Below are positions 54,628-62,212 of a stretch of DNA of 64,000 nucleotides, piece by piece. Within the stretch, counting starts at the first letter, position 1, and each line of letters opens with the position of its first letter. Made by a program: the position numbers and the translations under genes. The stretch covers positions 124,001-188,000 of the forward strand of contig JAGWON010000003.1 in assembly GCA_028871055.1 (NCBI GenBank), in the 5' to 3' direction. Source of the stretch: Alphaproteobacteria bacterium (GTDB lineage: Bacteria > Pseudomonadota > Alphaproteobacteria > ATCC43930 > CGMCC-115725). Under the pieces are notes generated by a model. The model was not told where the DNA came from. It saw nothing but the letters and a program-made list of their open reading frames with translations, and did not search any database.

Positions 54628-55332
54628 TCACAGCCCGGCCGGCGTGGCGTGGCGCCCGCGCAACACGACGTCGAAGCGATAGCCCAGGGCCCATTCGGCT
54701 TCGCTCAGGTTTGGATCGTAGCGCGAGATCAGCCGCTTGCGCGCGGCCTCGTCCGGCACGCTGTTGTAGATCGGATCGAATTCGAGCAGCGGATCGCCCG
54801 GAAAGTACATCTGGGTGATGATCCGCGTGGCGAAGGCCGGCCCGAACACCGAGAAGTGGACGTGCTGCGCGCGCCACGCGTTGAAGGTGTTGCGCCACGG
54901 ATAGGCGCCCGGAATGATCGATAGGAAGCGGTACTCGCCCTTGGCGTTGGTGACCATCTGACCGCGGCCGGTGAAATTCGGATCGAGCGGCGCGGCATGC
55001 TGGTCGTTGGGATGGCAATAGCGGCCGGCCGCGTTCGCCTGCCAGATTTCGACCAGCGTATTCGGCACCGGACGGCCGTCCTCGTCGAGGACGCGACCGG
55101 CCAGAATCATGCGCTCGCCGAGCGGCTCGCCCTTGTGCTGCTTGGTCAGATCGACGAGGTCGGGTCCCGCCCAGCCGCTGGTGAAGGTCGGGCCGGTGAT
55201 TTCGGTCAGCGTCTGCCGGAGCGCAACCGGCTCCCGCTGGGGATGGCGCTTGATCGTGCTGGTATAGGCCGGCCAGTCGTTCGACGGCTGGCTGCCAGTG
55301 CGTTCGGCGTTGTATTCGCGAATTTCCGTCAT
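54628..55332 (-). CDS. pcaH: Protocatechuate 3,4-dioxygenase beta subunit
   Basis: 234-aa iron-bearing beta subunit. The two Tyr and two His iron ligands are recognisable in NAAGRYCHPNDQH, GAYPWRNTFNAW and QHVHFSVFG. Start is ATG 55332. The dioxygenase converts protocatechuate to 3-carboxy-cis,cis-muconate, which PcaB then lactonises. Gap to pcaD is about 86 bp. Confidence 0.95.
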   Translation of the reverse strand: MTEIREYNAERTGSQPSNDWPAYTSTIKRHPQREPVALRQTLTEITGPTFTSGWAGPDLVDLTKQHKGEPLGERMILAGRVLDEDGRPVPNTLVEIWQANAAGRYCHPNDQHAAPLDPNFTGRGQMVTNAKGEYRFLSIIPGAYPWRNTFNAWRAQHVHFSVFGPAFATRIITQMYFPGDPLLEFDPIYNSVPDEAARKRLISRYDPNLSEAEWALGYRFDVVLRGRHATPAGL

Positions 55333-55418
55333 GCGTGCGATCTCCTCCCGGCGCTATCCCGCTACGGCCTCGATCGCAAGCCGCCGGCAATTTTGACGCA
55401 TGGCGATCGCCCCGTATT

Positions 55419-56222
55419 CTAGGCCGCGACCCCGACCGAGGCGAAGAACTCCGTCAGCGCCGCGGTCACCTCGGCCGGCCGCTCGACCGGCGATATATGG
55501 GCGCAATCGGCGATTTCGACCAGTTTCGCGCCCTTGACCGCCGCGGCAATGGCGCGCGCCGCCGCGGGCGGCGTCGCTTCGTCGCGCGCGCCGACAAGGA
55601 CCAGCGTCGGGCAGGCGATGCGCCGCGCGTCGGCCGCCAAATCCATCGCCGCGAGCGCCAGGCAGCAGCCGGCATAGCCAGCGACCGAATTGCGCGTCAG
55701 CATGGTCCGCATGCCGCGCGCGATGTCGGGCTTTGCCTTGAGGAAACCTTCGGTGAACCAGCGCTGCAGCACGGCGTCGCCGATCGATTCGAGGCCGTTC
55801 TTACGCACCGCGTCGGCGCGGTCGCGATAGACCTGCGGCGCGGCAATCGTCATGGCGGTATCGCACAGCGCCAGCGACAGCACGCGGCCGGGCGCGCGCG
55901 CGCCCAGGCGCTGGCCCACCATGCCGCCGATCGACAACCCGCTGTAGTGGAAGCGCTCGATCGCGAGCGCGTCGGCGAGCGCCAGCACGTCGCCCGCCAG
56001 GTCGTCGATCGTGTAGGCATCGACGCCGTCCGGCACCTCGGTCAGGCCGTGACCGCGCATGTCGTAGCGCAGCACGCGGAAGCGCGCGGCGAGCGCCGGC
56101 AGCTGCGCGTCCCACAGGTGGAAATTGGTGCCGAGCGAATTGCCGAGCACCAGCACCGGAGCCTTGTGGTTGCCCCAGAGGGAATAATGCGTGACGAAGC
56201 GGCCGGTACGGACGAATGCCAT
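55419..56222 (-). CDS. pcaD: 3-Oxoadipate enol-lactonase
   Basis: Alpha/beta hydrolase of 267 aa that hydrolyses 3-oxoadipate enol-lactone. The nucleophile elbow is SGLSIGGMVGQRLGARAP, the oxyanion region VLVLGNSLGTNFHLWDAQLPAL, the acid in VGARDEATPPAAARAI and the His in CAHISPVERP. The start MAFVRTGRFVTHYSLWG at 56222 has GGGAGG upstream. It is the first gene of the unit; no pcaC is fused or adjacent. About 167 bp separate it from the divergent MetE-like gene. Confidence 0.9.
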   Translation of the reverse strand: MAFVRTGRFVTHYSLWGNHKAPVLVLGNSLGTNFHLWDAQLPALAARFRVLRYDMRGHGLTEVPDGVDAYTIDDLAGDVLALADALAIERFHYSGLSIGGMVGQRLGARAPGRVLSLALCDTAMTIAAPQVYRDRADAVRKNGLESIGDAVLQRWFTEGFLKAKPDIARGMRTMLTRNSVAGYAGCCLALAAMDLAADARRIACPTLVLVGARDEATPPAAARAIAAAVKGAKLVEIADCAHISPVERPAEVTAALTEFFASVGVAA

Positions 56223-56389
56223 AGCTCCTCCCGTCGTTTTCGTGGGCAAACGCCCATGCGCGCCGCCCACCGGTGCCGCGTCTTGACGCCGATGGCGGCG
56301 CCCGCGACACTGCGCCCGAATTTAGAGACCGGCCCGCCAAAACCAAAGGCCATTTCGCAAGGCCGGCGGAAGAACCCCGAGGAGGAATC

Positions 56390-57511
56390 ATGGCCGCGCG
56401 TACCACACCGCCGTTCCGCGCCGATCACGTCGGCAGCCTGCTGCGCCCGAAAAAGCTTCTCGACGCGCGCGACAAGCGGAAGCGGAACGAAATCACTCCG
56501 GATCAGCTCAGGGCGGTCGAGGACGAAGCGATCCGCGAGGTGGTGAAGCTGCAGGAGGATCTCGGCCTCAAGGCGGCAACCGACGGCGAATTCCGCCGCG
56601 CCTATTGGCATCTCGACTTCCTCGAGCGGTTTTCCAACGTCACCATCGTGCCGCCCTCTGTCGGCGTCAAATTCCACACCCATACCGGCGACGTCGAGTT
56701 CAAGCCGCCCGGCATCCGCGTCTCGGGCAAGCTCGCACGACCGAAGCCGATCTTCGTCGACCATTTCAAGTTCCTGAAATCGGTCGCCAAGGTCGCGCCC
56801 AAGATCACCATCCCGTCGCCTTCGACGATGCATTTCCGCGGCGGGCGCAAGGCGATCGACGCGAAGGCCTATCCCGATATGGCCCAGTTCTATGCCGATC
56901 TGGCGCGCGTCTATAACGAGGAGATCAAGGACATGGCGGCGGCCGGCTGCCGCTATCTCCAGATCGACGAGGTCAACTTCGCTTATCTGTGCGATCCCAA
57001 GCTGCGCGAGCAGGTGAAGGGCATCGGCGAGGACCCGAACCAGCTTCCGCATACCTACGCCAAGCTGATCAACAACGCGATCGCCGGCATGCCCGAGGAC
57101 ATGACCTTCTGCATGCATGTCTGCCGCGGCAACTTCAAGAGCGCGTGGGTCGCCGAAGGCGGCTACGAGCCGGTGGCCGAGGCGCTGTTCAACGAGCTCA
57201 CCATCACCGGCTATTTCATGGAATGGGACGACGAGCGCTCGGGCGGCTTCGAGCCGCTGCGCTTCGTGCCCAAGGGCAAGGTCGTCGTGCTTGGCCTCGT
57301 CACCACCAAGCTGCCGAGGCTCGAAAGCAAGGACGAGCTCAAGCGGCGCATCGACGAAGCCGCGAAGTACGTCCCCTTGGATCAGTTGGCGCTGGGGCCG
57401 CAATGCGGCTTCTCGTCGACGGTCGAGGGCAACGAGGTCACCGTCGACGACGAGAAGCGCAAGCTGGCGCTTATCGTCGAGACCGCGCGTGAGGTCTGGG
57501 GCGGCGTCTAG
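56390..57511 (+). CDS. YxjG-type cobalamin-independent methionine-synthase-like protein (copy 1)
   Basis: 373-aa UROD/MetE-like barrel. N-terminal signature is FRADHVGSLLRPKKLLDARDK with ATDGEFRRAYWHLDF. Zinc-ligand-type motifs are CMHVCRGN (His/Cys), the Glu-bearing ITGYFMEWDDERSGGF and GPQCGF (Cys). ATG 56390 follows GGAGG; the ORF-track start lies upstream. The family is related to Bacillus YxjG/YxjH, which methylate homocysteine without the MetE N-terminal half; other members have unknown substrates. It has a close paralogue at 59379-60500 and is divergent from pcaD. Confidence 0.87.
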   Translation: MAARTTPPFRADHVGSLLRPKKLLDARDKRKRNEITPDQLRAVEDEAIREVVKLQEDLGLKAATDGEFRRAYWHLDFLERFSNVTIVPPSVGVKFHTHTGDVEFKPPGIRVSGKLARPKPIFVDHFKFLKSVAKVAPKITIPSPSTMHFRGGRKAIDAKAYPDMAQFYADLARVYNEEIKDMAAAGCRYLQIDEVNFAYLCDPKLREQVKGIGEDPNQLPHTYAKLINNAIAGMPEDMTFCMHVCRGNFKSAWVAEGGYEPVAEALFNELTITGYFMEWDDERSGGFEPLRFVPKGKVVVLGLVTTKLPRLESKDELKRRIDEAAKYVPLDQLALGPQCGFSSTVEGNEVTVDDEKRKLALIVETAREVWGGV

Positions 57512-57520
57512 CCGCCGGCG

Positions 57521-57976
57521 TTATTCCGCCGGATGGCCGCCAGCCGGATAGCCGGCATGGCGCACGCCGTGCTCAAAGGCCTGGTCGACGCTCAACGGGC
57601 CCGCGCCGTAGGCGACCACCAGCAACAGGCCGCCCATCATCGACAGATGCTCGTAGAAGAACGCGTGCTGGGCCTGCATCGCCGCCGCCGGCGCCGCCCA
57701 ATAGGCATGGAAGATGACGGCGAGCGTTAGCATGTAGACGAACAGCACGAGCGCCGACCACCGGGCGTAGAGTCCGATCATCAGCATCAGACCGCCCGCC
57801 AGCTCAACCGCGATCGCGCCATAGACCAGCGCGGAGGCGGCCGGGATGCCGTGGCTCGTCATGTTGGCAACCGTCGAGCCGACGCCGCCGGTGAGCTTGT
57901 TGTAGCCCGCCAGCACGAAGATCAGCGCGAGCAATATGCGGCCCAGCAAGGGCAAGGGATTGAATGTGGTGTTCAT
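57521..57976 (-). CDS. DoxX-family membrane protein
   Basis: 151-aa protein with four hydrophobic helices: LLGRILLALIFVLAGYNKLTG, LVYGAIAVELAGGLMLMIGL, SALVLFVYMLTLAVIFHAYW and the C-terminal EHLSMMGGLLLVVAYG. The RILLALIFVLAGYNKL start is the DoxX-family signature. ATG 57976 is preferred because GGAGG lies upstream. Members act in redox/oxidative-stress membrane complexes or are uncharacterised. It is convergent with copy 1 of the MetE-like gene. Confidence 0.85.
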   Translation of the reverse strand: MNTTFNPLPLLGRILLALIFVLAGYNKLTGGVGSTVANMTSHGIPAASALVYGAIAVELAGGLMLMIGLYARWSALVLFVYMLTLAVIFHAYWAAPAAAMQAQHAFFYEHLSMMGGLLLVVAYGAGPLSVDQAFEHGVRHAGYPAGGHPAE

Positions 57977-58094
57977 GTCGTCCTCCTGCACCATCACGCG
58001 CACAGGAGGCATATGCCGAACGGCCGCCGGTTGTGACCGATCGGTGGCCTTTGGTCACATCTTCGCGCGCGCCAAGCGAGCCGCGCCCGCCGGC

Positions 58095-59306
58095 CTACTT
58101 CAGCGGCGCGCCACCCGACTTCGACAGCCACACCCATTCCTTGGTCTTGGGATCATAGGTGGTGACGATCGAGCTTTCGGGGCCGAGGCCGCGCTGCGGA
58201 TATTTCTTGAAGTCGTAGATGCCGTCGACGCCCGGGAAGTTCGTCAGAGTGTCGATGTAGGCCTTGAGCTGCGCCGCGTTCGCCTTGGGGCCGAGCTTGC
58301 GCAGCCCCGCGACCACGATCAGCCCGGCATCCCACGACGTCGCCACCATGTTGTCAGCCTTGAGGTGGTGCTCCTTGAGAATGGCGTACATCGCGTGCTG
58401 CGCCTTATCCATCCGCGGATCGAGCTTGACGGTGCTCGGATGCGGCGGATAGAGCGCCGAGGCGAGGATGAGCTGCTTGGGCAGGAACGATTCCCATTGC
58501 GCCATCGCGGCGAAGGTCTGATTGCCGCTGGTCGGCGCCACCGGGATGTCGAGGCCGGCCTGGATCATGCCCTTGAACACGGTCGCTGCCGGCGCGCCGG
58601 TCACCCACGCGATCATCGCCTGGGCGCCTGATTCCTTGATGCGGGCGATCTGCGCCGCGACTGAAACGTCGGTCGGGTTAAAGTGCTCGACGATGACTTT
58701 GTGCATCGTGGACTTGAACTCCGGACGCTCCAGGATCGCGTCGACCGAACGGTCGCCGTCCTGGCCGCTGGCGTCGGTGGTCATCAGCGTCGCGATCTTG
58801 GTCCAGCCCTTGGCCTTGTAGTAGCGCATCACTGCCGCGATCTGGTCGACCGACGACGCGCTGGTCGAGAACGTCCAGCTGCCGGGCTTGGGATGGATCG
58901 CCGGCGACAGGCAGTAATGCACCGGGCCGTTGGCCATCAGCGGCGCCATGGCGAGGCACTCGCCGACCAGGCTCGACCCCATGATCACCGCCGGCTTGCC
59001 GCCGAGAAGCTGGGTGGTGAGCTGCACCGCGACCTGCGGACTGGTCTGCTCGTCGTGGAAGACGAAATGCAGCTTCGCGCCGCGGATGCCACCGGTCTTG
59101 TTGACCTCTTCCTCGAGCGCCGACAGCGCGTCCTTCTGGCCCTGGCCGACGAACGCCGCGCCGCCGGTGAGCGGCATCACGACGTCGATGTTGTAAGTGC
59201 CGGCCGCGTGGGACGGCGGTGCAAATCCGATCAGGCCGGCGGCGACCAGCGCCAAGCCATAGGCGGCTGCGCGTCCGGACTTTAAAATTCGGTGCAGTGG
59301 TTTCAT
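58095..59306 (-). CDS. ABC transporter substrate-binding protein, branched-chain type (orphan)
   Basis: Periplasmic type-I binding protein (403 aa) with a signal peptide (MKPLHRILKSGRAAAYGLALVAAGLIGFAPPSHA) and mature start TYNIDVVMPLTGGAAFVGQGQKDALSALEEEVNKTGGI. Further LivK-type features are AVIMGSSLVGECLAMAPL and the C-terminal DLTNFPGVDGIYDF-like region. No permease or ATPase genes are adjacent, so it must use a transporter elsewhere. Start 59306 follows GGGGAGG. It is divergent from the second MetE-like gene across 72 bp. Confidence 0.87.
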   Translation of the reverse strand: MKPLHRILKSGRAAAYGLALVAAGLIGFAPPSHAAGTYNIDVVMPLTGGAAFVGQGQKDALSALEEEVNKTGGIRGAKLHFVFHDEQTSPQVAVQLTTQLLGGKPAVIMGSSLVGECLAMAPLMANGPVHYCLSPAIHPKPGSWTFSTSASSVDQIAAVMRYYKAKGWTKIATLMTTDASGQDGDRSVDAILERPEFKSTMHKVIVEHFNPTDVSVAAQIARIKESGAQAMIAWVTGAPAATVFKGMIQAGLDIPVAPTSGNQTFAAMAQWESFLPKQLILASALYPPHPSTVKLDPRMDKAQHAMYAILKEHHLKADNMVATSWDAGLIVVAGLRKLGPKANAAQLKAYIDTLTNFPGVDGIYDFKKYPQRGLGPESSIVTTYDPKTKEWVWLSKSGGAPLK

Positions 59307-59378
59307 TGTGTCCTCCCCGGAGCGCAGGATCACTGCTGCGCCACACCCTGTCAACGTCCAGGAATATCCAGGCAAATC

Positions 59379-60500
59379 ATGAGCGCCCGTCAAACCCCGC
59401 CGTTCCGCGCCGACCATGTCGGCAGCCTGCTGCGACCCAAATCACTGCTCGACGCGCGCGAACAGCGGCGCCGCAACGCCATCACCGTCGCGCAGCTCGA
59501 AGCCGTCGAGGACGCCGCGATCCGCGAGGTCGTCGCCCTCCAGGAGGATATTGGTCTCAAAGCGGTGACCGACGGCGAATTCCGCCGCACCTTGTGGCAC
59601 GTCGATTTCCTGACGTCCTTCGCCAACGTCAAGTCGGTGCCGGGCAAGGTCACGGCCAAGTTCCACACCCACGAGGGCGAGATCGAGCGCACGCCCTCGG
59701 CGCTCGCGGTGGTGGGCAAGCTGGCGCGGCCGAAGCCGATCTTTGTCGATCACTTCAGGTTCGTGAAATCGGTGACCAAGGTGAAGCCCAAGCTCACCAT
59801 CCCGTCGCCGAGCATCCTGCATTTCCGCGGCGGGCGTGACGCGATCGACCGCGCGACCTATCCCGACATGGCCCGGTTCTACGCCGACCTGGCGCGGGTC
59901 TACAGCGAAGAGGTTCGCGACCTGGCGGCAGCCGGCTGCCGTTATCTCCAGATCGACGAGGTCAACTTCGCCTATCTGTGCGATCCCAAGCTGCGCGACC
60001 AGGTACGCGCGCTGGGCGAGGATCCCGATACCCTGCCGCACATCTACGCCCGGCTCATCAACGGCGCGATCGCCACGCGTCCTAAGGACATGGTCGTATG
60101 CATGCATCTCTGCCGCGGTAATTTCGAGGGCGCGTGGATCGCCGAGGGTGGCTACGAACCGGTCGCCGAGACACTGTTCAACGAAATCGCCGTCGACGGC
60201 TATTTCCTCGAATACGACACCGAGCGCGCCGGCGGCTTCGCGCCGTTGCGCTTCCTGCCCAAGGGCAAGACCGCCGTGCTCGGCCTGGTGACGACCAAGC
60301 TGCCGCAGCTCGAGCGCAAGAACGACTTGAAGCGCCGCATCGACGCGGCGGCGAAGGTGGTGCCGCTGGAGCGGCTGGCGTTGAGCCCGCAATGCGGCTT
60401 CGCCAGCGGCGAACGCGGCAACAAGCTGACCGTCGCCGACGAGATCGCCAAGCTCCGCCTGGTGGTCGAGACCGCGCGCGAGGTCTGGGGCGGCGTCTGA
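59379..60500 (+). CDS. YxjG-type cobalamin-independent methionine-synthase-like protein (copy 2)
   Basis: 373 aa, same length as the product at 56390 and similar throughout, e.g. PPFRADHVGSLLRPKSLLDAR, VTDGEFRRTLWHVDF, CMHLCRGN and SPQCGF. All zinc-type residues are preserved. The start at 59379 (MSARQTPPFRADHVG) is chosen over the longer ORF. It shares a short divergent intergenic region with the solute-binding protein gene, which suggests joint regulation. The substrate is not known. Confidence 0.87.
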   Translation: MSARQTPPFRADHVGSLLRPKSLLDAREQRRRNAITVAQLEAVEDAAIREVVALQEDIGLKAVTDGEFRRTLWHVDFLTSFANVKSVPGKVTAKFHTHEGEIERTPSALAVVGKLARPKPIFVDHFRFVKSVTKVKPKLTIPSPSILHFRGGRDAIDRATYPDMARFYADLARVYSEEVRDLAAAGCRYLQIDEVNFAYLCDPKLRDQVRALGEDPDTLPHIYARLINGAIATRPKDMVVCMHLCRGNFEGAWIAEGGYEPVAETLFNEIAVDGYFLEYDTERAGGFAPLRFLPKGKTAVLGLVTTKLPQLERKNDLKRRIDAAAKVVPLERLALSPQCGFASGERGNKLTVADEIAKLRLVVETAREVWGGV

Positions 60501-60535
60501 GCTGAAGCATCCACACGGAAACGGAGATCGCAACC

Positions 60536-61012
60536 ATGGATGATCGGACACACAATCTTGAAGGCGGCTGCGCCTGTGGCGCTGTGCGCTATCGGCTTGC
60601 TTCGCCGCCGATGTTCGTCCATTGCTGCCACTGTCGCGATTGCCAGTGTCAGACCGGCAGCGCGTTCGTCATCAACGCTTTGATCGAGACCGACCGCGTC
60701 GCCGCGCTCCAAAGCGAGCCGGCGCCACTCGCGGTGCCGACCGACAGCGGCCGCGCGCATCGCATCTTCCGCTGTCCGGCCTGTCAGACGGCAGTGTGGA
60801 GCGAGTACGGCGGCGTCGCAAAGCTGCGCTTTGTGCGTGTCGGCACCCTCGACGATCCGGCGGCGCTGACGCCGGACGTGCACATCTATGTCCGCTCGAA
60901 GCTGCCATGGGTGATGCTGCCCGACGGCGTGCCGGCGTTCGAGGCCTATTACGACTCGCGCAAGCTCTGGCCCGCCGCGAGCCTGGAGCGGCGCCGCGCC
61001 ATCCTGGGTTAA
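60536..61012 (+). CDS. GFA-family (glutathione-dependent formaldehyde-activating-like) protein
   Basis: 158-aa zinc-binding protein of the GFA/DUF636 family. Ligand cysteines are in GGCACGAVRY, VHCCHCRDCQCQTGSAF and FRCPACQTAVWSEY. GFA proteins were named after S-hydroxymethylglutathione synthase, but most members have unknown functions. It lies 35 bp after the MetE-like copy 2 on the same strand. GGAGA precedes the ATG at 60536. Confidence 0.9.
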   Translation: MDDRTHNLEGGCACGAVRYRLASPPMFVHCCHCRDCQCQTGSAFVINALIETDRVAALQSEPAPLAVPTDSGRAHRIFRCPACQTAVWSEYGGVAKLRFVRVGTLDDPAALTPDVHIYVRSKLPWVMLPDGVPAFEAYYDSRKLWPAASLERRRAILG

Positions 61013-61188
61013 GCTTGCGCGAACACGCACGGAGCGCACATCGCGCTCGGCAACCTGTCGCTCGCGGCCTACGCTAAGCTCAGCGCCTCTGGCATGTAAC
61101 GGGACAGAGCGCTCGAACCATCGCGGAGTTTCGTTGCACCACCGAGCCCATCGGGCTCAAATACGGAACAGACTCTACTCTCACCTGG

Positions 61189-61800
61189 ATGAGAAAAGGG
61201 GCTCAGGTCATCGGCGATGCTCGGGGTGCGTTGCGGCGTGCGGTGGAAGGGGCAATCGCCCTCAATGCGCTCGCCAATGATGCCGCGTTTCTCGATCAGC
61301 TTATCAACGCCCACTATCACTACCAGCGCAAGCAGGCGCGGCTACTTTTGAACAACCCCGACTATCGGCCAACATTCTCGCAGGCAGAAATCGATGCGAT
61401 GGAGGCGACAGTCAGGGATATCGATGCAAAGGCGGCGGCCGGCGCGAAGATCGCTGACATAAACTGGGCTGATGTCGCAGGGGTTTACTGTAAAGATCTC
61501 TACAGCACTCTCTATAGGCTTCTCTCAAACGATGGCACGCACACGAATATCAACGCCATTCACCGAGAGATTATTTACGGTGTGGCTGGTCAGATAACGG
61601 GCGTGAAGGTCGGCCCGGATACTTCTGACATGATCGAAACCTTGAAAGCGGCCTGCTTGATGTTTTTATGGGCGGCCGATCCTTTTGCGCGCACCTTCAA
61701 TCAAAATGATACCCGAACCCGGATACAGGAAGCTCTTCAGCGTTTCGAGCAGTTACCCGGCGGCGAACCTAGGAATGTGACGGTCGTTTCCAATTTCTAG
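61189..61800 (+). CDS. DUF5677-like protein of atypical base composition, possibly 5'-truncated
   Basis: 203-aa reading frame that looks like the C-terminal part of a DUF5677-type protein (ALRRAVEGAIALNALANDAAFLDQL, then helical segments). The frame stays open upstream to about 61090 without an ATG/GTG and with no ribosome binding site at 61189, so the N-terminus may be lost or the start is non-standard. The GC content is clearly lower than in the neighbours. The family has no firm function; some members occur on mobile elements and defence islands. It is adjacent to tRNA-Arg. No function is assigned. Confidence 0.45.
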   Translation: MRKGAQVIGDARGALRRAVEGAIALNALANDAAFLDQLINAHYHYQRKQARLLLNNPDYRPTFSQAEIDAMEATVRDIDAKAAAGAKIADINWADVAGVYCKDLYSTLYRLLSNDGTHTNINAIHREIIYGVAGQITGVKVGPDTSDMIETLKAACLMFLWAADPFARTFNQNDTRTRIQEALQRFEQLPGGEPRNVTVVSNF

Positions 61801-61880
61801 CGGTCGGCAGTCAGCGGCCTGTGTGGGAAACGTGTGTGGAACGTTCCCAATATCTTATATAAATCAATAGATTAGAAAGA

Positions 61881-61957
61881 TGGCGTCCCCGGGGTGACTC
61901 GAACACCCGACCCACAGTTTAGGAAACTGTTGCTCTATCCAGCTGAGCTACGGGGAC
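61881..61957 (-). tRNA. tRNA-Arg (anticodon CCT)
   Basis: 77-nt cloverleaf read on the minus strand: acceptor GTCCCCG/CGGGGAC, D-arm TAGCTCAGCTGGATAGAGC, anticodon stem ACAGT/ACTGT with loop TTCCTAA (anticodon CCT, reading AGG), T-arm with GTTCGAGTC, and encoded 3' CCA. It is a complete gene. Its 3' end faces the low-GC segment at 61190-61870, a common orientation for integration at tRNA genes. Confidence 0.95.
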
Positions 61958-62212
61958 GCGCGCCGCTGTTATAGCAAGCGCCCTGCCAGGCCGCCATGCG
62001 CGCACACGCGGCCTCCGGCTAAGCCGCTCTTCTGCAAAGAAAATCCCCGGCTTTACCGAATTGCGGCGCGATCCAAGACTTTACCGCCGCCGTGCCCGGT
62101 CAACGTTGATCGTAGGGTGATTTGTACGAAGGGCCCGACTCGGTGGACAGGCTGCGCGCTTCGGTCTTTGATGGCCGGAAAAACATCGACGGTCGAACCG
62201 TGAGGGGGGGGA

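Noticed and set aside
61838-61847. GGAACGTTCC palindrome near tRNA-Arg as an attachment site or terminator
   Set aside because: It is a single short palindrome without a second copy or T-tract, so there is not enough to call a site.
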